Below, piece by piece: positions 8,942 to 18,005 of a stretch of DNA of 64,000 bases. The translations under genes and the position numbers were made by a program. The notes under the pieces were generated by a model. The model was not told the DNA's origin. It saw only the letters and a program-made list of their open reading frames with translations, and did not search any database. Origin of the DNA: Shouchella xiaoxiensis (lineage in GTDB: Bacteria > Bacillota > Bacilli > Bacillales > Bacillaceae_D); the NCBI RefSeq assembly GCF_016907895.1, contig NZ_JAFBCV010000003.1, forward strand, positions 309,823-373,822. Direction: 5' to 3'. Every line of letters begins with the position of its first letter. Positions within the stretch are counted from its first letter, which is position 1.

Positions 8942-9286
8942 ATGAGTTTACAGATGGAATTGGAACAAAGAGGTCATGTACTTTTAATTCGTTTAGAAGG
9001 TGAATTGGATCATCATGCAGCAAAAGAATTAAGAGCAAGAGTGGAAGCATTAATTGCTCACACAACACACATCGTATTGAACCTTGAAAAATTATCGTTT
9101 ATGGATAGTTCAGGATTAGGTGTGATACTAGGCCGCTATAAGCAAGTGAAAGCAAATGGTGGAGAGATGATTGTTTGTGCGATATCGCCATCAGTGGAGA
9201 GACTGTTCGAGATGTCAGGCTTATTCAAAATTATTCGTTTTGAAGAAAATGAAAGCTTTGCTCTGCAAAATTTGGGGGTGGCATAA
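8942..9286 (+). CDS. spoIIAA: Anti-anti-sigma factor SpoIIAA
   Basis: STAS-domain protein which, when unphosphorylated, binds SpoIIAB and releases sigma-F in the forespore. The 114 residues contain the hallmark segment [18 protein letters not shown]; the regulatory serine is S56, equivalent to B. subtilis S58. SpoIIAB phosphorylates it and SpoIIE dephosphorylates it. ATG follows GGAGGTG. First gene of spoIIAA-spoIIAB-sigF, with 3 bases before spoIIAB, so translation is probably coupled. Confidence 0.98.
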   Translation: MSLQMELEQRGHVLLIRLEGELDHHAAKELRARVEALIAHTTHIVLNLEKLSFMDSSGLGVILGRYKQVKANGGEMIVCAISPSVERLFEMSGLFKIIRFEENESFALQNLGVA

Positions 9287-9289
9287 ACA

Positions 9290-9730
9290 ATGACTAATAA
9301 AATGGAACTAGCTTTTAGTGCAAAAAGTGAGAATGAATCGTTTGCTCGTGTTACAGTCGGCGCATTTATCGCTCAGCTTGATCCAACAATGGAAGAGTTG
9401 ACCGAAATTAAGACAATTGTATCCGAAGCTGTAACAAACTCAATTATTCATGGTTATGAAAATGATTCAAGTGGACAAGTTTTTATTTCAGCAGCGATAC
9501 GAGAAAATGAAATTGAATTAATTATCCGAGACGAAGGCATTGGAATCTCTGATGTTGATGAAGCAAGGCAGCCATTGTATACATCAAAACCAGAGCTGGA
9601 GCGTTCGGGAATGGGTTTCACAATTATGGAGAATTTTAGTCAGGATATGAAGATTGTTTCAGAACCGTTAATTGGGACAACCGTTTATGTAAAAAAGCAG
9701 CTTACTACAACAAAGGCCGTGTGCAGATGA
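9290..9730 (+). CDS. spoIIAB: Anti-sigma F factor and serine kinase SpoIIAB
   Basis: GHKL-type kinase that sequesters sigma-F and phosphorylates SpoIIAA. The 146-residue protein has the N box ([14 protein letters not shown]50), the G1 box DEGIGISD (D81 onward) and the ATP-lid region SGMGFTIME. Length is normal for the family. Sits between spoIIAA and sigF with short gaps, the universal arrangement in Bacillaceae. Confidence 0.98.
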   Translation: MTNKMELAFSAKSENESFARVTVGAFIAQLDPTMEELTEIKTIVSEAVTNSIIHGYENDSSGQVFISAAIRENEIELIIRDEGIGISDVDEARQPLYTSKPELERSGMGFTIMENFSQDMKIVSEPLIGTTVYVKKQLTTTKAVCR

Positions 9731-9742
9731 GGGGTCTTACTG

Positions 9743-10504
9743 ATGAGCGCAGAGCTGAAAAAAAACAATAAAAAAACATTGACTGATGGCGAGGTTAAGG
9801 ACTTAATTCTTAAAAGTCAGCAAGGTGATACTGAGGCTCGCGATCTAATCGTAAATAAAAACACTCGTTTGGTCTGGTCTGTTGTCCAGCGCTTTATGAA
9901 CCGTGGTTATGAAGCGGAAGATTTGTTCCAGATAGGCTGTATTGGCTTAATAAAATCGGTTGATAAATTTGACTTGTCGTACGATGTGAAATTCTCGACT
10001 TATGCAGTCCCTATGATTATTGGGGAGATTCAGCGATTTTTAAGAGATGACGGCACTGTAAAAGTGAGTCGTTCTATTAAAGAGCTGAGTAATAAAATAC
10101 GTAAAACAAAAGATGAATTAACAAAAGAGTTAAGACGAACACCAACTGTAAATGAAATTGCATTGCATCTTGATGTATCGCCCGAGGAAGTCGTATTTGC
10201 CAGTGATGCAAACAGAAGTTTAACATCCATTCATGAGACGGTCTATGAAAATGACGGAGATCCAATTACGTTATTGGACCAGATTGCCGATCATACACAA
10301 ATTAAGTGGTTCGATAAAATCGCTTTAAAGGAAGCAATTCGTGATTTAGGGGAACGTGAGCGATTAATTGTCTATCTTCGTTATTACAAAGATCAAACCC
10401 AATCAGAAGTGGCTACTCGACTCGGCATTTCGCAGGTGCAAGTATCACGTTTAGAAAAGAAAATTTTAGAGCAAATGAAAGAAACAATGTCTGAAACTCA
10501 ATAG
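9743..10504 (+). CDS. sigF: RNA polymerase sporulation sigma factor F
   Basis: First forespore-specific sigma factor. The 253-residue protein shows region 2 (YEAEDLFQIGCIGLIKSVDKFD then FSTYAVPMIIGEIQRFLRD), region 3 (SIKELSNKIRKTKDEL) and region 4 with a terminal helix-turn-helix (QSEVATRLGISQVQVSRLEKK). ATG at 9743 follows GAGGGG. Last gene of the spoIIA operon, closed by a hairpin. Confidence 0.98.
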   Translation: MSAELKKNNKKTLTDGEVKDLILKSQQGDTEARDLIVNKNTRLVWSVVQRFMNRGYEAEDLFQIGCIGLIKSVDKFDLSYDVKFSTYAVPMIIGEIQRFLRDDGTVKVSRSIKELSNKIRKTKDELTKELRRTPTVNEIALHLDVSPEEVVFASDANRSLTSIHETVYENDGDPITLLDQIADHTQIKWFDKIALKEAIRDLGERERLIVYLRYYKDQTQSEVATRLGISQVQVSRLEKKILEQMKETMSETQ

Positions 10505-10517
10505 CTATTGCCGTTTT

Positions 10518-10549
10518 AAAAAGACTTTTCAACTTGAAAAGTCTTTTTT
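10518..10549 (+). terminator. Rho-independent terminator after sigF
   Basis: AAAAAGACTTTTCA and TGAAAAGTCTTTTT arms around a three-base loop, ending in a T tract. It separates sigF from the spoVA operon. Confidence 0.88.
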
Positions 10550-10560
10550 TGTTTAAACAC

Positions 10561-10590
10561 GCATTGAACAAAATGAAATGCACCATACTA
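10561..10590 (+). promoter_or_regulatory. Candidate sigma-G promoter of the first spoVA operon
   Basis: GCATT at 10561-10565 and CATACTA at 10584-10590 with an 18-base spacer. The -10 is a perfect sigma-G element and the -35 differs from GnATR at one base. This is the expected forespore promoter for spoVA and lies directly before spoVAC, so the operon really does begin at that gene. Confidence 0.7.
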
Positions 10591-10618
10591 CAAGAGATGA
10601 ATGATCTTGGGGGCTATC

Positions 10619-11077
10619 ATGACAAATGAGCGAAAGGCTTTATTATACAAAGAAAATATCACATTATATAAGCCGAAAAATAGAGTCTTAAAAAATGGAT
10701 TTCTTTCGTTTCTTTCTGGTGGTTTTATATGTTTTCTTGGACAACTTATTTTTAAGGGCTATCAGCATTATTTTCTATTAAGTGATCAAAGAGCAACCAG
10801 CTTTATGATAATAACGTTGATCGGATTAGCTGCTCTGGCCACGGTTTTAGGCTTATTTAAAAAAGGTGCCCAGCTTTTTGGAGCTGGATTGCTTGTACCT
10901 ATTACAGGTTTCGTGAATGCGATGACGTCTACAGCTTTGGAGTACCGAACAGAAGGCATCTTAATTGGAGTTGGTTCTAATTTGTTTCGGTTAGTTGGTC
11001 CTATTCTTATGGTCGGCATAGGAGCAGCATATATCGTTAGCTTTTCGCGCTTGTTTATTCAGATGCTGCTTCATTAA
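10619..11077 (+). CDS. spoVAC: Stage V sporulation protein AC (first set)
   Basis: Membrane subunit of the SpoVA channel, which moves Ca-dipicolinic acid into the forespore and out during germination; SpoVAC itself can act as a mechanosensitive channel. Start ATG at 10619 is preferred over ATG 10601 because TTGGGGG sits correctly before it. It encodes 152 residues with four or five hydrophobic segments and the family signatures LSGGFICFLGQL and GAGLLVPITGFVNAMTSTALEYRTEG. It is the first gene of this operon; spoVAA and spoVAB, normally upstream, are absent. A second copy lies at 37615. Confidence 0.95.
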   Translation: MTNERKALLYKENITLYKPKNRVLKNGFLSFLSGGFICFLGQLIFKGYQHYFLLSDQRATSFMIITLIGLAALATVLGLFKKGAQLFGAGLLVPITGFVNAMTSTALEYRTEGILIGVGSNLFRLVGPILMVGIGAAYIVSFSRLFIQMLLH

Positions 11078-11092
11078 GAAAGGAGGATTACT

Positions 11093-12100
11093 ATGGGGCT
11101 TATGCATCGGGTCTTGCACTTCTCAGAGCCCGTTTACGTAGAATCAAGCGGTACTGCAGTAGGTCCTAAAGAGGGTAGAGGACCTCTTGGCCGATCATTC
11201 GATTACCATTATGACGATTTAAGATGTGGTGAAAAAAGTTGGGAGCTTGCAGAGCAGGCATTAATGCGTATGGCCGTTAAACAATGTTTGGAAAAAAAGC
11301 ATATCACAGCGGATGCGATTGATTTATTTATTGCAGGTGATTTAAACAATCAAACAACCGTATCAAGTTATGTCGCAACTGAACTGAAGCTTCCTTTTTT
11401 AGGAAGTTACTCAGCCTGTGCAACGTCAATCGAAACCCTCTTGTTAGGTTCAGTTTGGATAAATGGTGGTTTTGCTGATCGTGTTCTTTGTGCAGCAAGC
11501 AGCCACTACGGAGTTTGTGAAAAGCAGTTTCGCTATCCAACTGAATTTGCTTTTCAAAAGCAAGAGAACGCTCAAACAACGGTTACAGGTGCAGGTGCTC
11601 TTGTTTTAAGTAAACGAAAAAGCCCTATTCAAGTAACAGGCGCAACCATTGGACGTGTAGTAGATTTCGGTCTTTCCAATCCACATCAGCTAGGGGCAGC
11701 TATGGCTCCTGCCGCAGCTGAGACAACAATGGCCTTCCTAAATAAAACAGACCAGTCAGTCAATGACTTTGACTTAATTGTAACTGGTGATTTAGGCAAA
11801 TCCGGTAGTGAGATATTCCGGAAATTGCTCAGAGAACAAGATGTGTTATTGAGCAAGGGCTACGAGGATTGCGGCGTCATGATTTATGGGAACGACCAAA
11901 AAGCTTTCGCAGGTGGAAGTGGCGCTGGATGTTCAGCCTCTGTCATATTTGGTCACATTATGAATGAAATGCTAGCAGGTTCACTAAAAAAAGTAATGGT
12001 TATCGCAACTGGAGCTTTGCTAAGTTCCATTACCGTACAACAAAAGAAGACAATTCCAGCAATTGCACATGCCATTGTATTAGAAAGGAGAAAGCTGTAA
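11093..12100 (+). CDS. spoVAD: Stage V sporulation protein AD (first set)
   Basis: Peripheral SpoVA subunit that binds dipicolinic acid, built on a thiolase-like fold. The 335-residue protein carries the family segments [40 protein letters not shown] and VTGDLGKSGSEIF. Strong AAAGGAGG before ATG 11093. Its stop overlaps the spoVAEB start by one base (TAATG), indicating translational coupling. It aligns readily along its length with the second copy at 38087. Confidence 0.96.
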   Translation: MGLMHRVLHFSEPVYVESSGTAVGPKEGRGPLGRSFDYHYDDLRCGEKSWELAEQALMRMAVKQCLEKKHITADAIDLFIAGDLNNQTTVSSYVATELKLPFLGSYSACATSIETLLLGSVWINGGFADRVLCAASSHYGVCEKQFRYPTEFAFQKQENAQTTVTGAGALVLSKRKSPIQVTGATIGRVVDFGLSNPHQLGAAMAPAAAETTMAFLNKTDQSVNDFDLIVTGDLGKSGSEIFRKLLREQDVLLSKGYEDCGVMIYGNDQKAFAGGSGAGCSASVIFGHIMNEMLAGSLKKVMVIATGALLSSITVQQKKTIPAIAHAIVLERRKL

Positions 12101-12453
12101 TGGACCTTTTATACGCTTTTTTAATCGGTGGTGCCATTTGTTTATTTGGGCAATTGTTGCTTGATATCGTGAAATTAACTCCTATTTCAATGCTGATTGT
12201 TTTGGTTCTTGTTGGTGTCGTGTTAGATGGCTTTGGGCTGTATGAACATTTAATTGCGCTTGCTGGAGCAGGTGCAACCGTTCCATTGACGGGATTTGGT
12301 TATTCTCTTGTGCATGGCGCAATGGAAGGTGGAACGAATGGTCTCTTTTTTATTACCGATGGTGTTTTTGAGATCGCATCAATAACTATTGTTTTTTCTA
12401 TATTATTTAGCGTTGGAGCGGCAGTGCTTTTTAAACCAAAGGGGGTTGCTTAA
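12100..12453 (+). CDS. spoVAEB: Stage V sporulation protein AEB (first set)
   Basis: Small integral membrane subunit of the SpoVA dipicolinate channel. The 117 residues form about four membrane segments with the family signatures FLIGGAICLFGQLLLDIVKLTP and [24 protein letters not shown]. It starts within the stop codon of spoVAD and is followed immediately by spoVAEA. Paralogue at 39103. Confidence 0.95.
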   Translation: MDLLYAFLIGGAICLFGQLLLDIVKLTPISMLIVLVLVGVVLDGFGLYEHLIALAGAGATVPLTGFGYSLVHGAMEGGTNGLFFITDGVFEIASITIVFSILFSVGAAVLFKPKGVA

Positions 12454-13038
12454 GTGCATCAAGTAATTTTTGTGACAGATGGAGACTTAGCAACGAAAAA
12501 AGTACTTGAATTAGTTGCATCAGAATTAGATTGTCGTGTTATAAGTGCTTCTTATGGAAATCCATCGACGATTGATAAAGAAGAGCTGGCAGCTTGTATT
12601 TTAAGAGCCCCTCATGTTCCAATTCTAATCATGTTTGATGATTGTGGGATTCGAGAAAAAGGGCCAGGTGAAGAGGCAATGACCTTTCTTGCGCATCATA
12701 ACGAGATTAACGTTATTGGAGCTGTGGCAGTTGCTTCTCAAACACATGCACGGGAATGGACCCATGTTGACCTGTGTATTGACCGGTTTGGTGAAAGAAC
12801 AGCATATGGTGTTGATAAAGAAGGCTTGCAAGAACTTGAAATCGGGAGAATTAATGGAGATACTGTTTCAATCCTTGACGAGTTAAATATCCCTTTTGTC
12901 GTTGGTATTGGTGATATTGGTAAGATGGCTCGATTCGATGATGTGAAAAGAGGGGCACCAATAACAAAAAAAGCAATAGCGAGTATTCTTGAAAGGAGTG
13001 GCTATCTTGAAAGATCCTTCGAAACCGATGACATTTAG
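12454..13038 (+). CDS. spoVAEA: Stage V sporulation protein AEA
   Basis: Soluble 194-residue SpoVAE-type protein found only in full spoVA operons; exact role in the channel is unknown. Recognised by FVTDGDLATKKVLELVASE, the RAPHVPILIMFDDCG segment and the C-terminal VGIGDIGKMARFDDV. Starts with GTG directly after the spoVAEB stop. Its 3' end overlaps the spoVAF start region by about 30 bases. The second spoVA set has no counterpart. Confidence 0.93.
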   Translation: MHQVIFVTDGDLATKKVLELVASELDCRVISASYGNPSTIDKEELAACILRAPHVPILIMFDDCGIREKGPGEEAMTFLAHHNEINVIGAVAVASQTHAREWTHVDLCIDRFGERTAYGVDKEGLQELEIGRINGDTVSILDELNIPFVVGIGDIGKMARFDDVKRGAPITKKAIASILERSGYLERSFETDDI

Positions 13039-14488
13039 CAAAAATCTTGCAGAAAATGAAGCGATTTTAACAGAACGTTTAGGCTTGGAAAAATCGTTTG
13101 ATGTTGGCGTCCGTAAACTTAAGATTTTTAATAAAGAAATTCAGATCTACTATTTAACTGGTCTTGTAGATAATTTATATATCATCGAAATACTGCGCGA
13201 ATTGATGGAAACTGAAAGTCGCCTTCGAAGAGCGGAAGACCCTTTTTTAGCCGTTAAAAATCATATTGCCCATATTCAAGTAGAAGAAACCGACTCTATG
13301 GACAATGCTATTACCCAAGTACTATCAGGGTTAATTTTTGTCCTGGTAGATGGTACAGCAAGAGCACTTATTGCCGATGTCCGATCTTATCCAGGTCGTG
13401 GACCAGAGGAACCAGATACCGAGCGTGTTGTACGCGGTTCTCGAGATGGATACACGGAGAATATTATCTTTAATACGGGATTAACAAGAAGGCGAATTCG
13501 TGATGAACGATTACGGCAAGAAATTATGCAAGTGGGCGTTCGTTCAAAGACGGATGTTTGTGTTTGTTATATTGAAGGAATTGCAGACCCAGGTCTTGTT
13601 GATATTGTAAAAAAAGAACTTTCATCAATAAATGTCGATGGCTTAACGATGGCTGATAAGGTTGTGGAAGAATACATTGTTAAACAAGGCGTTAATCCTT
13701 TTCCGCTTGTTCGCTACACAGAAAGACCAGATGTTGCTGCGACACATATCTTTGAAGGGCATATTGTTCTTATTATTGATACCTCTCCTTCGGTTGTTAT
13801 TACACCAACAACACTATTTCATCATGTTCAACACGCTGAAGAATATAGGCAAGCAGCAGCTGTGGGAACATTTTTACGATGGATGCGTTTTGTAGGGATT
13901 TTATTTTCTTTGTTAATTGTTCCATTTTGGCTTTTGCTTGCTAATCACCAAGAGTTACTTCCTCCAGCACTTGATTTTGTTGGAGTAAATGAGAATAAAA
14001 ATATTCCGATTGCCCTTCAAATTGTTTTTGCCGAAGCGGGGATTGAATTATTAAGGATGGCAGCCATACATACCCCTTCACCACTTGCAACTGCTTTAGG
14101 TTTAGTTGCTGCTTTATTAATTGGGGAAATGGCGATTGAAGTTGGCTATTTTACAGCAGAAGTCATCTTATATGTTGCCCTTGGGTCGATTGGTATGTTT
14201 GCCACGCCAAGTTATGAGCTTGGGGTTGCTCTCCGAATGGCTAGGTATGTTTTAATTTTGGCTGTTGCCTTTTTTGGACCGCTTGGCTTTGTTCTATCGC
14301 TGACGCTCTTGTTTTTCTCTCTTGTTAAATTAGCACCACTTAACAAACCATATATGTGGCCATTCCTTCCATTTGATCCACCGGCACTGTATCAGATCCT
14401 TGTACGGACAAGCGTACCAACTGTGAGGTGGCGACCAAGTATTGTCCATCCAATTGATAAAATTAAACAAGCACCTAAGAATCAATAG
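13007..14488 (+). CDS. spoVAF: Stage V sporulation protein AF (GerA-type membrane protein)
   Basis: GerAA-like membrane protein that influences germination together with the SpoVA channel. A TTG at 13007 is the likelier start, since AAAGGAG lies 6-7 bases before it and the resulting MKDPSKPMTFSKN fits the family N-terminus; TTG 12989 precedes the ribosome site. It has a soluble N-terminal half with ILRELMETESRLR, the GerA-family block YPGRGPEEPDTERVVRGSRDG, and a membrane half with about five segments and NVPFxxLL-like loops. Last gene of the operon, closed by a terminator. Confidence 0.94.
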   Translation: MKDPSKPMTFSKNLAENEAILTERLGLEKSFDVGVRKLKIFNKEIQIYYLTGLVDNLYIIEILRELMETESRLRRAEDPFLAVKNHIAHIQVEETDSMDNAITQVLSGLIFVLVDGTARALIADVRSYPGRGPEEPDTERVVRGSRDGYTENIIFNTGLTRRRIRDERLRQEIMQVGVRSKTDVCVCYIEGIADPGLVDIVKKELSSINVDGLTMADKVVEEYIVKQGVNPFPLVRYTERPDVAATHIFEGHIVLIIDTSPSVVITPTTLFHHVQHAEEYRQAAAVGTFLRWMRFVGILFSLLIVPFWLLLANHQELLPPALDFVGVNENKNIPIALQIVFAEAGIELLRMAAIHTPSPLATALGLVAALLIGEMAIEVGYFTAEVILYVALGSIGMFATPSYELGVALRMARYVLILAVAFFGPLGFVLSLTLLFFSLVKLAPLNKPYMWPFLPFDPPALYQILVRTSVPTVRWRPSIVHPIDKIKQAPKNQ

Positions 14489-14531
14489 TGGTCAAATCAG
14501 CTAGTTTTTGATACACTAATTGAAAAATGTG

Positions 14532-14570
14532 AAAAAGTAGCTGAATGGCTTCGCCACAAGCTACTTTTTT
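14532..14570 (+). terminator. Rho-independent terminator after spoVAF
   Basis: AAAAAGTAGCT and AGCTACTTTTTTT arms around a loop that can itself pair (TGGC/GCCA). Confidence 0.85.
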
Positions 14571-14598
14571 TCAGCTGTAGATTGAAGGAGTGAGCAAC

Positions 14599-15930
14599 GT
14601 GTTTTTTCACGGGACCATGAGAGTAAATGGAGACGGTCATTTAGAAATTGGTGGAGTTGACACGGTCAACCTAGCGACCAATTACCAAACACCTTTATTT
14701 GTGTACGACGTTGCTTTAATTAAAGAGAGAGCCGATGCATTCAAGACAGCCTTTGAGGAAGCTGGCGTAGCCCATCAAGTGGCGTATGCGAGTAAAGCCT
14801 TTAGTTGCGTAGCAATGTATCAACTTGCTCAGAACCTTGGGTTGAGTATTGATGTTGTTTCAGGTGGAGAACTACATACTGCACTAAAGGCGGGCGTTGC
14901 TCCAGAAAAAATTCATTTTCACGGTAACAATAAAAGTAAGGAAGAGCTAAATATGGCCGTCTCAGAAAAGATTGGCTGTGTAGTTGTAGATAACTTTTAT
15001 GAACTTGACTTATTAGAAGAAATTGCTTCAGCGAGGCAAATAACGGTACCTGTTCTTCTGCGTCTAACTCCTGGAGTAGAAGCACATACGCATGAATTCA
15101 TTACAACAGGTCAAGAAGATTCCAAATTTGGATTTGACTTAGCGAATGGACAGGCAACAATCGGATTAAAGCAAGCACTCGATAGTGACCATTTACATGT
15201 GCTTGGTGTCCACAGTCATATTGGGTCACAAATTTTTGAAACAGAGGGCTTTGTTTTAGCGATCGAAAAAGTCTTTAATTATGTCGAACAATGGAATGAA
15301 GCATTTAACTTTAAGCCACTTGTTCTGAACTTTGGCGGTGGTTTTGGCATTCGTTATGTGGAAGGGGACAAGCCTTTACAACCAAAAACGTACGTCAATG
15401 AAATTATTAAAGAGACAAAAAAACATGTTGCTCGTTTAAAGATTGATGAACCAGAGATTTGGATTGAACCAGGTAGATCCCTTGTTGGGGATGCAGGAAC
15501 AACGTTGTACACGATTGGTTCAACAAAAGATATTCCGAATGTAAGACGGTACTTGTCTGTGGATGGCGGAATGAGCGACAATCTTAGACCTGCGCTATAT
15601 GATGCAAAGTATGAAGGCATTTTAGCCAATCGAGCTACTGACATAGCAACAGATGAATTCGCGGTTGCGGGTAAATGTTGTGAAAGTGGAGATATGCTCG
15701 TTTGGGACTTGCCGCTGCCCGAAGTAAAGCATGGAGATTTGCTTGCAATGTTTTGTACGGGAGCCTACGGTTATTCAATGGCAAATAACTACAATCGAAT
15801 TCCGAGGCCGGCAGTTGTTTTTGTCGAAAATGGCGAAACTCAGTTAGTGATTAAGCGTGAAACGTATGATGATTTAACTCGATTAGACCTGCCTTACAAA
15901 ATGAAGGAAACAGTCTCATTTGAGAATTAA
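14599..15930 (+). CDS. lysA: Diaminopimelate decarboxylase
   Basis: PLP enzyme that makes L-lysine from meso-diaminopimelate, the last step of lysine synthesis. The GTG at 14599 is taken as start: AAGGAG lies 8 bases upstream, while the GTG at 14590 overlaps that site; MFFHGT also matches the family N-terminus. PLP-binding K66 in VAYASKAFS, the glycine-rich [11 protein letters not shown] loop, [11 protein letters not shown], and the active-site CCESGD are present in the 443 residues. It follows the spoVA operon as in B. subtilis. Confidence 0.96.
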   Translation: MFFHGTMRVNGDGHLEIGGVDTVNLATNYQTPLFVYDVALIKERADAFKTAFEEAGVAHQVAYASKAFSCVAMYQLAQNLGLSIDVVSGGELHTALKAGVAPEKIHFHGNNKSKEELNMAVSEKIGCVVVDNFYELDLLEEIASARQITVPVLLRLTPGVEAHTHEFITTGQEDSKFGFDLANGQATIGLKQALDSDHLHVLGVHSHIGSQIFETEGFVLAIEKVFNYVEQWNEAFNFKPLVLNFGGGFGIRYVEGDKPLQPKTYVNEIIKETKKHVARLKIDEPEIWIEPGRSLVGDAGTTLYTIGSTKDIPNVRRYLSVDGGMSDNLRPALYDAKYEGILANRATDIATDEFAVAGKCCESGDMLVWDLPLPEVKHGDLLAMFCTGAYGYSMANNYNRIPRPAVVFVENGETQLVIKRETYDDLTRLDLPYKMKETVSFEN

Positions 15931-15995
15931 TCTCGTTTTGTGTACAATGGGAAAAGCGTGAAAGCGCGATACTTAGTGAGAGTGAGGTTTTTAAA

Positions 15996-16430
15996 ATGAA
16001 AAAAGGTAGCATTCAGTTTGAAAACGGAGAAAAATTGATTATTGAATTTTACGATGACGCTGCACCAGGTCATGTTGAAAATTTCGAAACACTAGCGAAC
16101 AAAGGTTTCTACGATGGGTTAACATTCCATCGAGTAATCCCAGGTTTTGTTGCACAAGGTGGAGATCCTAACGGGAATGGAACTGGTGGCCCTGGTTACA
16201 CAATTAAATGTGAAACAGCTGGCAACCCTCATAAACACGTTGCTGGATCTCTTTCAATGGCTCATGCAGGCAAAGATACAGGTGGAAGCCAGTTCTTCGT
16301 AGTGCATGAACCACAACCACATTTAGATGGAGTTCACACTGTTTTTGGACAAGTAGTTGAAGGACTTGACAGCGTGTATCGCATTAATCAAGGTGATGTG
16401 ATGCAAGAAGTCAAGGTTTGGGAAGAATAA
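15996..16430 (+). CDS. ppiB: Peptidyl-prolyl cis-trans isomerase, cyclophilin type
   Basis: Cytosolic cyclophilin that speeds Xaa-Pro isomerisation during folding. 144 residues with the standard motifs [32 protein letters not shown] after GGSQ, and [15 protein letters not shown]. No signal peptide. Located after lysA as in B. subtilis and closed by a 13-bp hairpin. Confidence 0.96.
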   Translation: MKKGSIQFENGEKLIIEFYDDAAPGHVENFETLANKGFYDGLTFHRVIPGFVAQGGDPNGNGTGGPGYTIKCETAGNPHKHVAGSLSMAHAGKDTGGSQFFVVHEPQPHLDGVHTVFGQVVEGLDSVYRINQGDVMQEVKVWEE

Positions 16431-16440
16431 TTGAAAATGA

Positions 16441-16474
16441 AGCTCAAGAAGAGGATGCTCTTCTTGAGCTTTTA
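16441..16474 (+). terminator. Hairpin terminator between ppiB and the LysR gene
   Basis: AGCTCAAGAAGAG pairs perfectly with CTCTTCTTGAGCT across a four-base loop, followed by TTTT. Lies between two convergent genes and may serve both. Confidence 0.8.
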
Positions 16475-16486
16475 TTATATGATTTT

Positions 16487-17338
16487 TTACTTTATTGAAG
16501 GTGCTTGGTTTAGTAATGTAAGAAAGGCTTGAACTTGCGGAAGGTTCGCATACTTCATATGACAATGAACCCACGTATCACGCTCAAGGAAAGCGTCATC
16601 AACTTCAATCGGAATGAATAGACATTCCTCTGTAGAGATATCATTGGTTGCAATCTCTGGTAAAATACAGGCACCAATTCCGTTGTACATTAATTGTTTG
16701 CACGTCTCGATTTGATCGACTTTTATCGTTTGGGTCGGTGAAGGGAAGCTTGTTGTTTGAAACCATGTTTCTAATTGAGAATGAAATGCCTGATCACTTT
16801 GAAATTCAATTAATGTTTGCGTAGATGGGCTATTTTTTTTGGTGACATAATACAGTTTCTCAGAAAATAACTTCGTTAATGAATCGGTATCATCAACTTC
16901 TCCACGTAAAATGGAGAGATGAACATGATGTCTTTCTTTATACATCGCTGAACTTAATCCGGTTTGAAGGTCAATTCGAACATTTGGATACGTTTCCATA
17001 TAAGAACGAAGTAATTGAGGTAAATAATATTGCGCAATGACTGAAGATACTGCTAGTGACAAGGTCCCGCGAACGGTTCCAGTTAATTCACTCAAACGAT
17101 CTTGCAGTTGCCGTTCATCAGAGAGGCGCTTTTTAGAGTACGCAATTAATTCTTCACCAACAGGAGTAGGAATTAATGATTTATGTGTTCGAATAAACAA
17201 AGGTTCTCCCCATCGTTCCTCAATTTGTTTCAAGCGCTGACTAATTGCCGGTTGTGATATGTATAGATCTCGCGAAGCTCCGCGAATTGTGCCTGCTTTA
17301 CTTAATGTAACAATTAAGGCATCTTCATCTAAACGCAT
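16487..17338 (-). CDS. LysR-family transcriptional regulator
   Basis: 283-residue regulator with an N-terminal winged helix (AGTIRGASRDLYISQPAISQRLKQIEERWGEPLFIRTHK) and a C-terminal type-2 periplasmic-binding-like effector domain (from about residue 90). It is divergent from a small hypothetical gene and lies about 0.7 kb upstream of the methylcitrate/valine catabolic operon. Control of that operon is plausible but not shown; the intergenic region at 17339-17453 is the place for a LysR operator. Target and effector are unknown. Confidence 0.88.
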   Translation of the reverse strand: MRLDEDALIVTLSKAGTIRGASRDLYISQPAISQRLKQIEERWGEPLFIRTHKSLIPTPVGEELIAYSKKRLSDERQLQDRLSELTGTVRGTLSLAVSSVIAQYYLPQLLRSYMETYPNVRIDLQTGLSSAMYKERHHVHLSILRGEVDDTDSLTKLFSEKLYYVTKKNSPSTQTLIEFQSDQAFHSQLETWFQTTSFPSPTQTIKVDQIETCKQLMYNGIGACILPEIATNDISTEECLFIPIEVDDAFLERDTWVHCHMKYANLPQVQAFLTLLNQAPSIK

Positions 17339-17453
17339 ACGATCATCCTCTTTTCCCTTAGGTGTCTACTTGTAGTGTAAATTTTTTTAGGATATTTGAC
17401 AATGTGTATAACTTAAAGAAAAAGGGTAAAGCACTTAAAAGGATGTGAGAGCA

Positions 17454-17819
17454 ATGGATGAGGGTTTAAAAAAACGAATCGATCATAATGAAATTAGTTC
17501 AGAGCCGAATTGGCGGGAGGACTCATTAACGGCTTATCAATCACTTGATAATGCGATGTATGCCGTTGTTTTTTTCTATATTGACGAAAAAGAACGTTTA
17601 GAATTAAGGATTAGAAGAGTAGCGTTTGAAAAAGAGCCAACTGGTATTGGCACCACAGATATTTACCAATGGTTATATGAAACAGGTAAGGAAATTGTCG
17701 GGCAACTAAAAGGTAGAAAAACGCTTTTAATTGAGTCCAAGGACGTTGAGAACGGCTTATTACAAGTGGACTGGACAGAATTAACGGAGTTACCTAAGGA
17801 TGAAGAGGAGACGCCTTGA
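17454..17819 (+). CDS. Hypothetical small acidic protein
   Basis: 121-residue soluble protein that I do not recognise. ATG 17454 is preferred over the GTG at 17445 because AAAAGGATG stands at correct distance. It contains an N-terminal charged stretch, a central beta-rich part (MYAVVFFYIDEKERLELRIRRV), a helical segment YQWLYETGKEIVGQL and an acidic C-terminus (LPKDEEETP). Divergent from the LysR gene. A weak hairpin with a T tract overlaps its end. Confidence 0.6.
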   Translation: MDEGLKKRIDHNEISSEPNWREDSLTAYQSLDNAMYAVVFFYIDEKERLELRIRRVAFEKEPTGIGTTDIYQWLYETGKEIVGQLKGRKTLLIESKDVENGLLQVDWTELTELPKDEEETP

Positions 17820-17836
17820 TGGCTCTTCTTTTTTTT
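17805..17836 (+). terminator. Weak terminator after the small acidic protein gene
   Basis: GAAGAG and CTCTTC arms overlap the stop codon, with eight T residues following. The stem is short. Confidence 0.5.
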
Positions 17837-17866
17837 GAATTCTAAACTGTGAAAATGAAATGAATA

Positions 17867-17896
17867 TTGCCGAGTCTTTTTGAATTGTGGTAATCT
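17867..17896 (+). promoter_or_regulatory. Candidate sigma-A promoter of the methylcitrate operon
   Basis: TTGCCG at 17867-17872 and TAATCT at 17891-17896 with an 18-base spacer. It leaves a leader of roughly 100 bases that contains the cre-like site. Confidence 0.45.
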
Positions 17897-17948
17897 AAAA
17901 AGGAGAGCGAATTCTATAAGAATTTGGAGGTGTACATAAGCTTCAAAG

Positions 17949-17962
17949 TGAAAGCGCTTTAT
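17949..17962 (+). promoter_or_regulatory. cre-like CcpA operator
   Basis: TGAAAGCGCTTTAT, with the palindrome AAAGCGCTTT, fits the cre consensus TGWAANCGNTNWCA except for the last two bases. It lies in the leader of the prpC operon, where bound CcpA would block elongation. CcpA control of the related mmg operon is known in B. subtilis. Confidence 0.65.
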
Positions 17963-18005
17963 CTAAAGTATGCATTAGAAATTAAATCAGCAGCGGAGGG
18001 ATGAA

